From positions 1,054,001 through 1,118,000 of the forward strand of contig NZ_CP054492.1 of the NCBI RefSeq assembly GCF_015265455.1: DNA of 64,000 bases, in the 5' to 3' direction. A model generated the notes under the pieces. The model was not told the origin of the DNA. It saw only the letters and a program-made list of their open reading frames with translations, and made no database searches. This document shows, in pieces, positions 1 to 9,725 of this stretch; the stretch's first letter is position 1; the number at the start of each line of letters is the position of its first letter. Both the position numbers and the translations under genes were made by a program. The DNA comes from Candidatus Sulfurimonas baltica. Lineage in GTDB: Bacteria > Campylobacterota > Campylobacteria > Campylobacterales > Sulfurimonadaceae.

Positions 1-3000
1 AGAGCGAACATAAACTAGTAGATGATAGAAACTTTTACATAGCATCAATGAGTTCAACAGTTCTTTCATATAAAGGGCTTGTTATGCCTACTCATATTAA
101 AGAGTTTTATAAAGATTTACAAGATGAGAACTTTAAAATCTCTTTTTCACTTTTTCACCAAAGATTTTCAACTAATACTCTTCCTGAATGGAGACTTGCA
201 CAGCCATTTCGTGCAGTTGCTCATAATGGTGAGATTAACTCTGTTGAAGGTAACCGTTTTAATGTTGAGATAAAATCTGAGTCTATAAAAAGTGATGTTT
301 TTACAGATGAAGAGATGCAAAGAATATTGCCAATTTTACAATTGAACTCATCTGACAGCGCAAGTGCTGATAACTTTTTTGAATTTCTTCTAGTTAATGG
401 TATGGATTTCTTTAAAGCAGTTCGTGCAGTAATCCCAGGTGCATGGCAAAATGCTCCACATATGGATCCTGAACTTCGTGCATTTTATGAGTATCATTCA
501 ACAGTATTTGAAGCTTGGGATGGACCGGCTGCATTTTCTGTAACTGATGGACGTTATATTGGTTGTGTATTAGATAGAAACGGTCTTCGTCCGTCGAAAT
601 ATATAGTAACTAAAGATGATAATCTTCTTATAGCAAGTGAGTATGGTGTTGTAGATATTGCAGAAGAGGATATAAAAGAGAGAGGTCGACTACAGTCTGG
701 TGAGATGTTGGGGCTAGATCTAAAATTTGGAAAACTACTTAAAAATGATCAGATAAATGATTACCTGAAAAGCTCAAACCCATATATGAAATGGTTAAAT
801 GAGCATATGATATATCTGCAAGAACATGTAGAAGATCAATATATGACTAATTGTGACTATGAGGGACAAGATCTAATCAACAGACAAAGATATTTCAATA
901 TTACTCATGAAGTTATTGAACAAGTTATTGAACCTATGATTATTGAAGGAAAAGAAGCTGTTGGTTCGATGGGTGATGATACACCGCTTGCTGCATTTTC
1001 AAATAAGCAAAGAGCATTTACTGACTTTTTTAAACAGAAATTTGCGCAGGTTACAAACCCTCCAATTGATCCTATCAGAGAAAAAGTCGTAATGAGTCTC
1101 AATACAGGGTTTGGTGAAATTCATAATATTTTAGATGAAATTCCAACTCACGCTCATCGTTTAAAGGCTATATCACCAATTATAACTAGAGAAAAATTAG
1201 AAGTATTAAAATCATTCGGAGATAAAAAATCACCTAGCTATCAGGCTTTTTATTGCAATAAAACATTTTCAACTGCTTTTAGTGGTGGGCTTAAAGATGC
1301 ATTAGAAACCTTGGTAGAAAATGTAATAAGCTCTGTTAAAAATGATGGAACTAGAATAGTGATATTGGATGATTATGAGTTTAGTAAAGATAATAAGATT
1401 ATGCCTATGGCAATGGTTATTGGTCGTCTAAATATTGCTCTTCTTAAATCTAAGATTCGTCATCTCGTTTCTATGATTGCAGTTACTGGAGAAGTTACAG
1501 ATTCTCATGGTGCAGCTGTCTTGATCGGGTATGGTGCTTCTGCTGTATACCCAAATCTTCTTTTTGCTACCACTGCTGAACACACTGACAGATCTAAAGC
1601 TATTAATGTGAATTGTCATGAAGCTTTAAAATTAGTTCATGGTTCATTAAATGCAGGACTTCTTAAAATAATGTCTAAAATGGGTATTGCAACAATAGCT
1701 TCTTATCGTAATTCTGGATTATTTGATGTTATGGGTCTTAGTCGTGAAATAGTTAAAGATTGTTTTAGCAGTTCTCACTCTGCTTTAAACGGATTAAACT
1801 ACGATGACATAGATGAAAGACTTACAAAATATCATAAAGATGCTTTTGAAGAGAGTGGTTTTAATAAAATTTTCCCACTTAATATTGGTGGATATTATAA
1901 GTTTTATAACGGACAAGAACACCACGATTTCGGTCCTTCTGTAATTCATGCAATACATGCAGTTGCAGAGAGTGGCAAAAAACAAGATTATGATAAATTA
2001 AGAGATTTAGTAAATAAACGTGGACTAAAGTTTATACGTGACTTTTTTGAACTAAAATCTGATAGAAAAGCTATTGATATCTCAGAGGTTGAACCTAAAG
2101 AGGAAATATTTAAAAGATTTGCATCAGCTGCAATGAGTCTTGGTTCAATCTCTCCTGAAGCACATGAAACGATAGCTATGGCAATGAATAAGATTGGTGC
2201 TCAGTCAAACTCTGGAGAGGGTGGTGAGGATTCCGAGCGTTTTGGTACTGATCGTAATTCAAAAATAAAGCAAGTTGCATCTGGTAGATTTGGTGTAACA
2301 CCGGCTTATTTAAGAAGTGCAGAAGAGATTCAGATTAAAGTAGCTCAAGGTGCTAAACCTGGTGAAGGTGGTCAACTTCCGGGTCATAAAGTATCTCCAC
2401 TTATTGGTAAACTTCGTCATACGGTCCCTGGTGTTACTCTTATTTCACCACCTCCTCACCACGATATTTACTCTATTGAGGATTTGGCACAACTTATCTT
2501 TGATGTTAAACAGGTTAATCCAAAAGCTAGAGTAGCGGTTAAATTGGTTTCTACTATTGGTGTTGGTACTATTGCAGCCGGTGTTGCTAAAGCATATGCC
2601 GATAAAATTATTATATCTGGTGGTGATGGCGGTACAGGTGCTGCTCCATTAACATCTATAAAATTTGCAGGTAACCCATGGGAACTTGGACTTAGTGAAG
2701 CACATAATGCACTAAAAGCTAATAACCTTAGAGAGCTAGTTGAAGTTCAAGCAGATGGTGGTTTAAAAACAGGATTGGATGTTATAAAAGCTACCCTTTT
2801 AGGTGCTGAGTCTTACGCATTTGGTACAGGAATATTAACAATCGTTGGTTGTAAGATGTTGAGAATTTGTCATGTAAATAAATGTTCTGTTGGTATAGCA
2901 ACACAAAATGAAAAACTTCGCCAAGAGTTCTTTAAGGGACATGTTGATCAAATTGTAAACTATTTTACGCTAATGGCTGAAGATATTAGATCTATTATGG

Positions 3001-3959
3001 CTACTTTAGGTTTTAGCACTATAGAAGAGATGGTTGGTCGTGTTGATCTGTTAAAAGTTGTAGAAGATCCTTTTGCTAAAAAGTTTGATTTTAGTTCAGT
3101 TCTTCACCAAGAAGATGGTGTTAATACTCATCAGCAAAAATCTAATCCTCCATTTGATGATAATGCTTTTGAAAAAGATGTTTTAAAAGAAGCAATGAGT
3201 GCTATTAAACATCCGGAACATCCTATTAGAATAAATAGAGATATTACTAATGAGCATAGAAGTTTTGGTGCACTTATTAGTGGTGAAATAGCTCAATATT
3301 ATGGTGATACTGGACTTAAAGCTGATACTATCGAAATTAATTTAAACGGAATAGCTGGACAAGCTTTAGGCGCATTTTTAATTCCAGGCGTATCAATTTA
3401 CTTGAGTGGTGTAGCAAATGATTATATTGGTAAAGGTATGCATGGCGGTAAAATCATTATTACTTCCAAAAATGAGGGTGAACATTTTAGTGCCGGAGGT
3501 AATACGTGTCTGTATGGAGCTACTGGTGGTAAACTTTATATATCAGGTTGCGTAGGTGAAAGATTTGCTGTACGTAACTCAGGTGCAATCTCTATAGTTG
3601 AGGGTACCGGAGATAATGCTTGTGAATATATGACAGGTGGTATAGTCGTAATTCTTGGGCGCACAGGTATAAACTTTGGTGCTGGTATGACAGGCGGTAT
3701 TGGGTTTGTTTACGATGAAGATCACAGCTTTGTTGAAAATGTTAACCGTGAGCTTGTAGAGTCTATTCGTATTGACACAGATGATGGCGATGAGGCAAGA
3801 CACTATTTGAAAAAATTATTAAAAGACTATGTAGTAGAAACAAGTAGTAAAAAAGCAAAAGATTTGCTTGATAACTTTAGAGTAGAAGTACGTAATTTCT
3901 GGTTGGTAAAACCTAAAAATTTAACTAAATTACCTATGAACTTAGAGATCGGAGATTAA
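1..3959 (+). CDS. gltB: Glutamate synthase large subunit (5' end outside window)
   Basis: Large (alpha) subunit of glutamate synthase, which makes two glutamates from glutamine and 2-oxoglutarate and so assimilates ammonia. The frame is open to the left edge: in-frame codons run from base 3 before the first ATG at 48, so the N-terminal amidotransferase domain is partly missing (about 1,318 residues of a protein usually near 1,480-1,500). Visible: the rest of the amidotransferase domain, the FMN/Fe-S synthase domain with the cysteine pattern in CKMLRICHVNKCSVGIATQ, and the C-terminal Gly-rich beta-helix (repeated GG motifs, residues about 1,100-1,220 of the visible part). It is followed 2 nt later by gltD, so the two form an operon. 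Certain apart from the missing start. Confidence 0.97.
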   Translation, partial: SEHKLVDDRNFYIASMSSTVLSYKGLVMPTHIKEFYKDLQDENFKISFSLFHQRFSTNTLPEWRLAQPFRAVAHNGEINSVEGNRFNVEIKSESIKSDVFTDEEMQRILPILQLNSSDSASADNFFEFLLVNGMDFFKAVRAVIPGAWQNAPHMDPELRAFYEYHSTVFEAWDGPAAFSVTDGRYIGCVLDRNGLRPSKYIVTKDDNLLIASEYGVVDIAEEDIKERGRLQSGEMLGLDLKFGKLLKNDQINDYLKSSNPYMKWLNEHMIYLQEHVEDQYMTNCDYEGQDLINRQRYFNITHEVIEQVIEPMIIEGKEAVGSMGDDTPLAAFSNKQRAFTDFFKQKFAQVTNPPIDPIREKVVMSLNTGFGEIHNILDEIPTHAHRLKAISPIITREKLEVLKSFGDKKSPSYQAFYCNKTFSTAFSGGLKDALETLVENVISSVKNDGTRIVILDDYEFSKDNKIMPMAMVIGRLNIALLKSKIRHLVSMIAVTGEVTDSHGAAVLIGYGASAVYPNLLFATTAEHTDRSKAINVNCHEALKLVHGSLNAGLLKIMSKMGIATIASYRNSGLFDVMGLSREIVKDCFSSSHSALNGLNYDDIDERLTKYHKDAFEESGFNKIFPLNIGGYYKFYNGQEHHDFGPSVIHAIHAVAESGKKQDYDKLRDLVNKRGLKFIRDFFELKSDRKAIDISEVEPKEEIFKRFASAAMSLGSISPEAHETIAMAMNKIGAQSNSGEGGEDSERFGTDRNSKIKQVASGRFGVTPAYLRSAEEIQIKVAQGAKPGEGGQLPGHKVSPLIGKLRHTVPGVTLISPPPHHDIYSIEDLAQLIFDVKQVNPKARVAVKLVSTIGVGTIAAGVAKAYADKIIISGGDGGTGAAPLTSIKFAGNPWELGLSEAHNALKANNLRELVEVQADGGLKTGLDVIKATLLGAESYAFGTGILTIVGCKMLRICHVNKCSVGIATQNEKLRQEFFKGHVDQIVNYFTLMAEDIRSIMATLGFSTIEEMVGRVDLLKVVEDPFAKKFDFSSVLHQEDGVNTHQQKSNPPFDDNAFEKDVLKEAMSAIKHPEHPIRINRDITNEHRSFGALISGEIAQYYGDTGLKADTIEINLNGIAGQALGAFLIPGVSIYLSGVANDYIGKGMHGGKIIITSKNEGEHFSAGGNTCLYGATGGKLYISGCVGERFAVRNSGAISIVEGTGDNACEYMTGGIVVILGRTGINFGAGMTGGIGFVYDEDHSFVENVNRELVESIRIDTDDGDEARHYLKKLLKDYVVETSSKKAKDLLDNFRVEVRNFWLVKPKNLTKLPMNLEIGD

Positions 3960-3961
3960 CA

Positions 3962-5347
3962 ATGAGAGAATTTTTAACAGTTGATAGAATAGAAGCAAAG
4001 AAAAGATTAGTCGTCGAAAGAACAAAAGATTTTGGTGAAATTTATGAAGTTTTTGAGCGTGATGAAGCAGCAAGTCAGAGTGATAGATGTATTCAATGTG
4101 GAGATCCATTTTGTTTAAACAAATGTCCATTACATAATTATGTTCCACAGTGGCTAAAAGCTATTAGTGAAAAAGATTTAGAGTTTGCATTTAAATTATC
4201 TAATGAGCCTTCTCCATTTCCAGAAGTAATGGGAAGAGTTTGTCCTCATGATAGACTATGTGAAGGTGATTGTACATTAAATGATGGTCATGGTGCTATT
4301 ACAATTGGTTCAATAGAAACACATATTACAGAAGAGGGCTTTAAACAAGGGTTTAAGCCAGAATTTCCTGGAGTAACTTCGAATAAAAAAGTAGCTGTAA
4401 TAGGAAGTGGTCCTGCTGGATTATCAGCTGCAACTTATCTTTTGCGTTCTGGAATTGCTGTTACTATGTATGAGAGAAGTGATAGAGCAGGAGGACTTTT
4501 AACATATGGAATTCCAAACTTTAAACTCGATAAAAAGATAGTTAATCGTCGCGTAAAATTTTTACAAGAAGCAGGTATGGAGCTTATTGTAAATTGTGAA
4601 GTTGGAAAAGATATTGCTTTTGAAGATATTGCAAATACACATGATGCAATATTTATCGGCGTTGGTGCAACAAAGGCTAAAAGTGCGTCATTAACAGGAG
4701 AACATGCTCCTAATGTCTATGATGCTATGGATTATTTAACATCAATTCAAAAGAAAAATTTTAAAACGCCATATGACAAAAAGTTTGATTTTAAAGATAA
4801 AGATGTTGTTGTTATAGGTGGTGGAGATACTGCTATGGACTGTCTTAGAACAGCAAAAAGAGAGGGTGCAAAATCTGTAACTTGTCTTTACCGTCGTGAT
4901 GCTCATAATATGCCTGGAAGTCAAAAAGAATATAAAAATGCTATGGAAGAGGGCGTTTCTTTTACTTTTTTAGCATCCCCAAGAGAAATAATTTTAAATG
5001 AATCTGGTAAAGCTGTAGCTGTTGAAGTTGTGAAAACTACTTTAGGAGTAAAAGATGATAGTGGCCGCCAAAAAATGGAAGAACTAAAAGGGAGTGAGTT
5101 TAGAGTTAATGCTGATGTAGTTATTATGTCATTGGGTTTTGATCCAGAAGTTCCATCATTTTTAGCGGAAAACGGAATAGATACAAATAAGTGGGGCGGG
5201 ATAATCGTAAACAAAGATACTCACGAAAGTACAACTGCTGGTATTTACGCCGGCGGAGACTGTTACAGAGGTGCCGACTTGGTTGTAACAGCTGCATTTG
5301 ACGGTCGTGAAGCTGCAAGAAGTATTATAAAATCTTTACTTAAATAA
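3962..5347 (+). CDS. gltD: Glutamate synthase small subunit
   Basis: Small (beta) subunit of glutamate synthase, 461 residues, the usual length. It oxidises NAD(P)H and passes electrons through FAD and Fe-S clusters to GltB. An N-terminal cysteine-rich Fe-S region (CIQCGDPFCLNKCPLHNYVP, about residues 43-62, and CPHDRLCEGDC about 94-104) is followed by two dinucleotide-binding folds: GSGPAGLSAA near residue 148 for FAD and GGGDTAMDC near 287 for NAD(P)H. The ATG sits 2 nt after the gltB stop, so the genes are cotranscribed. Transcription probably ends at the palindromic hairpin about 10 nt downstream. Confidence 0.97.
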   Translation: MREFLTVDRIEAKKRLVVERTKDFGEIYEVFERDEAASQSDRCIQCGDPFCLNKCPLHNYVPQWLKAISEKDLEFAFKLSNEPSPFPEVMGRVCPHDRLCEGDCTLNDGHGAITIGSIETHITEEGFKQGFKPEFPGVTSNKKVAVIGSGPAGLSAATYLLRSGIAVTMYERSDRAGGLLTYGIPNFKLDKKIVNRRVKFLQEAGMELIVNCEVGKDIAFEDIANTHDAIFIGVGATKAKSASLTGEHAPNVYDAMDYLTSIQKKNFKTPYDKKFDFKDKDVVVIGGGDTAMDCLRTAKREGAKSVTCLYRRDAHNMPGSQKEYKNAMEEGVSFTFLASPREIILNESGKAVAVEVVKTTLGVKDDSGRQKMEELKGSEFRVNADVVIMSLGFDPEVPSFLAENGIDTNKWGGIIVNKDTHESTTAGIYAGGDCYRGADLVVTAAFDGREAARSIIKSLLK

Positions 5348-5356
5348 TCACAATAA

Positions 5357-5391
5357 TTTTTCTACATGTAAACTATCTACATGTAGAAAAA
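5357..5391. terminator. Perfect hairpin built from two ACATGTA palindromes
   Basis: TTTTTCTACATGTA (5357-5370) and its exact reverse complement TACATGTAGAAAAA (5378-5391) form a 14-bp stem with a 7-nt loop, flanked by T and A runs. This is the layout of a bidirectional rho-independent terminator, just after gltD and ahead of the accD promoter. It includes one full copy of the genome-wide CTACATGTAG motif. The terminator function is inferred from structure only. Confidence 0.6.
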
Positions 5392-5449
5392 ACAGTCTAC
5401 TTTTTAGCGCAATATTACCCTAAATTCTACAAATAAAGTCAAAATAAGA

Positions 5450-5455
5450 TATAAT
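5450..5455 (+). promoter_or_regulatory. -10 box of the accD operon
   Basis: TATAAT lies about 30 nt before the accD TTG start in a very AT-rich gap, and no clear -35 box is visible. A missing -35 is usual for sigma-70 promoters in Campylobacterota. Assignment is by position and sequence only. Confidence 0.45.
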
Positions 5456-5484
5456 CCCGATTATTTATAATATAAGGATACATT

Positions 5485-6330
5485 TTGAACTTCTTAAGCA
5501 TTTTCTCTTTTAACTCAGAAAAAAAACAACCAATAAAAAGCGAAGCATCATCTCATTGGGTGAAGTGTAAATCTTGTCACTCTTTAATGTTTTACAAAGA
5601 GGTTGAAAAACAAAAACATGTTTGTCCAAAGTGTGGCTACCATATACGTATAGGGGTGCAAGAGCGCATTGAGCTTTTGGCAGACGAGGGTACATTCGTA
5701 GAATATGATGGCAATTTGAAACCAGTTGATCCACTAAAGTTTGTAGACAAAAAGTCTTACAAGCAGAGAATTGAAGAGGCAACAAAAAAGACTGGCAAAA
5801 CTTCATCAGTAGTGAGCGGTGAGTGCGAGATGAATGGTGTACCTGTGCAAATTGTTATATTTGACTTTGCTTTTATGGGTGGCTCATTAGGCTCAGTGGA
5901 GGGTGAAAAAATTGTTCGTGCTATAGAGCGCGCTATTGATAAAAGGCATGGTGTTGTAATCTTAAGTGCTAGTGGCGGAGCTAGAATGCAAGAGAGCACT
6001 TTTTCACTTTTACAGATGAGTAAAACATCTGCTGCCCTTGCTAAATTGGCAAAGCACAACTTACCGTATATTTCTGTTTTAACTGATCCAACTATGGGTG
6101 GAGTTAGTGCATCTTTTGCAACACTCGGAGATATTATTATTGCTGAACCGGGGGCACTTGTAGGTTTTGCCGGACAGAGAGTAATAGAACAAACAATTGG
6201 TTCAGCTCTTCCTGATGGATTTCAAAGAGCAGAGTTTCTCCTTGAAAAAGGTTCTATTGATATGATAGTCAATAGAAATAACTTAAAAAACACTCTCTCA
6301 GACCTTCTTACACTCTTTAAAGTTGCTTAA
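5485..6330 (+). CDS. accD: Acetyl-CoA carboxylase carboxyltransferase subunit beta
   Basis: Beta subunit of the carboxyltransferase that moves CO2 from biotin to acetyl-CoA to make malonyl-CoA, the first step of fatty acid synthesis. 281 residues, normal length. The N-terminal zinc ribbon CKSC...CPKCGYH (about residues 28-54) is characteristic of AccD, followed by the crotonase-like carboxyltransferase fold with SGGARMQES and [12 protein letters not shown]. The start is TTG: AAGGA stands 7 nt upstream and no ATG precedes the zinc finger. The stop overlaps the next gene by one base (TAATG), so translation is coupled. Confidence 0.95.
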   Translation: MNFLSIFSFNSEKKQPIKSEASSHWVKCKSCHSLMFYKEVEKQKHVCPKCGYHIRIGVQERIELLADEGTFVEYDGNLKPVDPLKFVDKKSYKQRIEEATKKTGKTSSVVSGECEMNGVPVQIVIFDFAFMGGSLGSVEGEKIVRAIERAIDKRHGVVILSASGGARMQESTFSLLQMSKTSAALAKLAKHNLPYISVLTDPTMGGVSASFATLGDIIIAEPGALVGFAGQRVIEQTIGSALPDGFQRAEFLLEKGSIDMIVNRNNLKNTLSDLLTLFKVA

Positions 6331-6893
6331 TGCGACTTTATGCACTTTGCGATCAGAATCTTTTAGATAGAGAAAGTCTCTCTTTAGAAGCATTTGTAGA
6401 ACTTGCAAAAAATCAAAATGCAGAGATTATTCAGTATCGCAACAAAAATGCAGATATAGCGTTTATAAAACAGCAGTTAATTAATATCAGAAAAATTTAT
6501 GACGGATTTTTAATCGTTAATGACTCTTATGAACTCATAGAGTTTTGCGATGGTGTACATGTAGGGCAGGAAGATTTAAAAGCTATAGATGAGAATATAT
6601 TTAAAGCTGTCGAAATATTGAGAAGTGTTATTAAAAAAGACAAAATACTAGGAATATCTACTCATAACGAAGAAGAAGTTTTGCAGGCAAATGATATGGA
6701 TTTAAATTATATTGGTTTAGGGGCTTTTAGAGAGACAAACACTAAAGAGGGCATATCAACAGTTCTAGGAAGTAAGCTTGACGAGATTGCTTCGAAATCA
6801 AAACATTTAGTCGGTGCCATCGGAGGAGTAACACTTGAGGATACTTTTTCACATGTAGCTTATCATGTTGTTGGAAGCGGACTTATAAAGTGA
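6330..6893 (+). CDS. thiE: Thiamine phosphate synthase family protein
   Basis: TIM-barrel protein of the ThiE/TenI family, 187 residues, slightly short for ThiE (about 200-215). Family features seen: an N-terminal YALCDQNLL strand, IQYRNKN near residue 35 (pyrophosphate-side segment), [23 protein letters not shown] near 60-83, [13 protein letters not shown] near 128-140 and AIGGVTLED near 163. ThiE joins the thiazole and pyrimidine halves of thiamine phosphate. Whether this short form is the synthase or a TenI-like paralogue cannot be decided here. Its TGA stop overlaps the GTG start of rlmH. Confidence 0.75.
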   Translation: MRLYALCDQNLLDRESLSLEAFVELAKNQNAEIIQYRNKNADIAFIKQQLINIRKIYDGFLIVNDSYELIEFCDGVHVGQEDLKAIDENIFKAVEILRSVIKKDKILGISTHNEEEVLQANDMDLNYIGLGAFRETNTKEGISTVLGSKLDEIASKSKHLVGAIGGVTLEDTFSHVAYHVVGSGLIK

Positions 6894-7348
6894 ATATAGA
6901 TATAGTCTCGATTGCCAAAAAAGAGCATTCAACATATGACCCATTAAATAAAGAGCTTATAAAAATGATCTCACGCTTTGCTAAAATTCAAGATATTGAA
7001 CTTTTTAATAAAGATGTAACAAAAGCACACACTATTTCATCAATTGCCTCACAGCAGGCGTATACAAAGCTTCTAAATCCACATATAAACAAAGGTTTTA
7101 GTGTAAGTTTGCATCCTGATGGAAAAATAATCGATAGTTATGAGTTTAGTAAGCTATTAGATGGTAAAATTGCGATTAAATTTTTTATAGGTGGTGCTTA
7201 CGGCTTTGAAGATAGTTTTTTAGAACAAAGCGATGCCGTAATAAGTCTTGGAAATATCACAATGAGTCATAAAATTGCAAAAGTAGTTTTACTAGAGCAA
7301 ATTTATAGAGGTTTTTCTATATTAAGTAACCATCCATATCATAAATAA
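6890..7348 (+). CDS. rlmH: 23S rRNA pseudouridine-1915 N3-methyltransferase
   Basis: SPOUT-class methyltransferase RlmH, 152 residues, the usual length, which methylates pseudouridine 1915 in helix 69 of 23S rRNA. The family signature is clear: [11 protein letters not shown] near residues 98-108, then a C-terminal knot ending [19 protein letters not shown], which matches the conserved end of RlmH. The start is GTG overlapping the thiE stop (GTGA), indicating coupled translation with the accD-thiE genes. Confidence 0.95.
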   Translation: MNIDIVSIAKKEHSTYDPLNKELIKMISRFAKIQDIELFNKDVTKAHTISSIASQQAYTKLLNPHINKGFSVSLHPDGKIIDSYEFSKLLDGKIAIKFFIGGAYGFEDSFLEQSDAVISLGNITMSHKIAKVVLLEQIYRGFSILSNHPYHK

Positions 7349-7359
7349 CATAAAAGGGA

Positions 7360-7716
7360 ATGTCAGTGCAAGAGAGTGAATTTAAGTATTTCAAAGAGAT
7401 TTTAGAGAGTAGAAAAGTACAAATTATGAAAAATATTTCAGGCTTTAACGATGAGCTTGACCAGCTTAATTCATTGGAGTTGAACGATGAGGCAGACCAT
7501 GCATCAGTAGGCAACAGTTCAATGGTTGAGAGTGCGATAGTTAGGCAGCAAGAGCAAGAATTAAGAGAGATTAATGTAACATTGGGAAAAATATCTACTC
7601 GTGATTATGGAATATGTGAAATGTGTGAAGAACCTATTGGTTTTCAAAGATTAAAGGTTAAGCCACATGCGATATACTGCATTGATTGTAGAGAGATAGT
7701 AGAAAAATCTAGATAA
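7360..7716 (+). CDS. DksA/TraR-family zinc-finger protein
   Basis: 118-residue member of the DksA/TraR family, which binds the RNA polymerase secondary channel and modulates transcription initiation, often with ppGpp. The N-terminal half is helical (likely a coiled coil, about residues 1-75), and a C4 zinc finger CEMCEEPIG...CIDC lies near residues 87-111. The ATG is preceded by AAGGGA at good spacing. It follows rlmH closely and probably belongs to the same operon. Family is sure; the exact regulatory role is not. Confidence 0.88.
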   Translation: MSVQESEFKYFKEILESRKVQIMKNISGFNDELDQLNSLELNDEADHASVGNSSMVESAIVRQQEQELREINVTLGKISTRDYGICEMCEEPIGFQRLKVKPHAIYCIDCREIVEKSR

Positions 7717-7729
7717 TAGGAGTTATTTA

Positions 7730-8746
7730 ATGTACATAAAAAGATACACAATATCAGCATTTATATTAATTATTTTAGTAGGTTGGTATGTTTATGCTTT
7801 TATCACGCAAGATAGTGCAAGTATTACTTTGTTTGGTCTTGAATTGCCATCAATTTCTATAGCTATCTTGGTAATTGTACCTTTGATTATATTATATATC
7901 GCAAGTGTTGCACATATTGCATTTTATGCAATATTAGGGAGACTTAAACTTCGTAAATACGAAAAAGACTTTGAGAAAATTGTTGATGCAATGGTAGATG
8001 CTTATCTTGGCAAAGAAAATCGTTCTCATAGCTTTAAAACTGAAAGATATAAATTATTAGGTACTCTTGTTGATAATGCAGCTATTCTCCCTAATGGTGT
8101 TCTAGATACTAACATAAAAAATAGCAAAATTAGTGAAGTCCTTACTATAATAAATAAAATTAAAAGTGGTCAATCTGTGGATCTTAAAAAATATTCACTA
8201 CCGTCGTTTAATTCGTTTGTTATTCAAAACAGCAGAAACAAGTATAAAAACGGCGAGCTAACACATGAAGATATACTTAATAATATGAGTAAACATGATG
8301 ATTCATTAGCGAGGGAAGTTTATGTTGATTTTGTAAAAGATGCACCCTTGAATGATATATTAAGGTATAAAAATTCATTAACTAAAGAGTCGTTATTTGT
8401 AATTTTATCTAGAGTGAATGCCGATGAAAACACTTTGGAAATTTCCAATGAGTCGTTGATTTCACTGTTTGATAAATTAGACTTAAATTCACAAGACTAT
8501 ATTAAAGTCTCTCAAGCGCTTTCAAAAACAATGATTCCAGATCAAAGAATTAAGCTTTTTGAAACTCTTAGTGCAGAAGATGACAAGATTATGGAAGCGT
8601 ACCTCTACACTTTATTTGATTTAGAAATGTTGGCACCCGCGCAGGAAATACTTGATAATTCTCAAAGTAATGATTATATTTATTTTAAAGCATATAGCTC
8701 ACTAAGAGAGTGCGGAAAATATTTTGACATTAATCTATTTTTGTAG
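7730..8746 (+). CDS. Conserved membrane protein of unknown function
   Basis: 338 residues, not recognised. Two hydrophobic helices lie at the N-terminus (about residues 8-27 and 39-69), followed by a basic turn and a long soluble helical part with no cysteine motif or known active site. The topology suggests anchoring by the N-terminus with a cytoplasmic repeat-like domain. The ATG has a GGAG ribosome site 7-8 nt upstream, 13 nt after the dksA-like gene, so it is likely cotranscribed with it and with dusB. Confidence 0.7.
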   Translation: MYIKRYTISAFILIILVGWYVYAFITQDSASITLFGLELPSISIAILVIVPLIILYIASVAHIAFYAILGRLKLRKYEKDFEKIVDAMVDAYLGKENRSHSFKTERYKLLGTLVDNAAILPNGVLDTNIKNSKISEVLTIINKIKSGQSVDLKKYSLPSFNSFVIQNSRNKYKNGELTHEDILNNMSKHDDSLAREVYVDFVKDAPLNDILRYKNSLTKESLFVILSRVNADENTLEISNESLISLFDKLDLNSQDYIKVSQALSKTMIPDQRIKLFETLSAEDDKIMEAYLYTLFDLEMLAPAQEILDNSQSNDYIYFKAYSSLRECGKYFDINLFL

Positions 8747-8761
8747 TGTGAATATGATAAT

Positions 8762-9715
8762 ATGTTAGAAAATTTATCCTTTGATAAACCTATATATGTT
8801 TTAGCTCCACTTGCCGGATACACGGATCTTCCATTTAGAAGTGTTGTTAAAAAATTTGGAGCCGACCTCACTGTTAGTGAAATGCTTAGCTCCAATGCTT
8901 TAGCGCATGGTTCTAAGAAAACTCTTCACATGCTAGAAAAATCACCCATAGAAGACCCTTATTCTGTTCAGATTGCAGGTGCTGATGTTGATGTTGTAAA
9001 ACGGGCTGTTGAGATTTTAAATGAGTTTAATGGAATTGACATAATAGATTTAAACTGCGGATGTCCTGTGCCCAAGGTAGTTGGACATGGAAGCGGAAGC
9101 TCTTTACTTTTAAACTTGCCATTGATGGGTGAGATAATAAAAACCATAAAAGAGACATCAAACAAAAGCTTGACAAGCGTAAAAATCAGACTTGGATTTG
9201 AAGAAAAAAATCATATCGACATAGCAAAGATGGTTGAAGATAGCGGAGCCGATTTTTTAGCAGTTCACGGAAGAACAAGAGCCGGAAAGTTTAAATCCGC
9301 TGTTGATTATGATGCAATAGCAGAGATTAAAAAAGCTGTCAGCATTCCAGTGATTGCAAATGGAGATATAGACTCTTACGATAAAGCAAAATGGGTTCTA
9401 GAGCATACAGGAGCTGATGGAGTTATGATAGGACGTGGCGCCGTTGGTGCTCCTTGGATTTTTCATCAACTTAGAACAGGTACTAAAGATATTGACAAAA
9501 ATATCAAGCATGATATAATCATGGAGCACTTTGATAAAATGATAGAGTTTTATGATTCATATGGTGTTGCGATGTTTAGAAAGCACACCCATACTTACTC
9601 TAAGGGATACAGAGGTGCATCAGCACTTAGAAACAGCGTGAATAGTATTAGTGATATACAAGAGTACCGCGCTGTAATAGATGACTTTTTTAAGAATAGC
9701 GAGCTGTTAACTTGA
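8762..9715 (+). CDS. dusB: tRNA-dihydrouridine synthase
   Basis: Flavin-dependent tRNA-dihydrouridine synthase, 317 residues, which reduces uridines in the tRNA D-loop with FMN and NADPH. Family landmarks: APLAGYTDLPFR near residue 15, the catalytic-cysteine segment DLNCGCPVPKVVGHGSGS near 98-115, VHGRTRAGKF near 170, and ANGDIDSYDKA with GVMIGRGAVGAPW near 200-235. DusB is the usual Dus of Campylobacterota, but sub-family assignment by eye is approximate. Confidence 0.9.
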   Translation: MLENLSFDKPIYVLAPLAGYTDLPFRSVVKKFGADLTVSEMLSSNALAHGSKKTLHMLEKSPIEDPYSVQIAGADVDVVKRAVEILNEFNGIDIIDLNCGCPVPKVVGHGSGSSLLLNLPLMGEIIKTIKETSNKSLTSVKIRLGFEEKNHIDIAKMVEDSGADFLAVHGRTRAGKFKSAVDYDAIAEIKKAVSIPVIANGDIDSYDKAKWVLEHTGADGVMIGRGAVGAPWIFHQLRTGTKDIDKNIKHDIIMEHFDKMIEFYDSYGVAMFRKHTHTYSKGYRGASALRNSVNSISDIQEYRAVIDDFFKNSELLT

Positions 9716-9725
9716 TGATTGATAT

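Noticed and set aside
905-3803. Several 60-75-codon antisense frames in gltB
   Set aside because: Shadows of gltB codons with no family resemblance.
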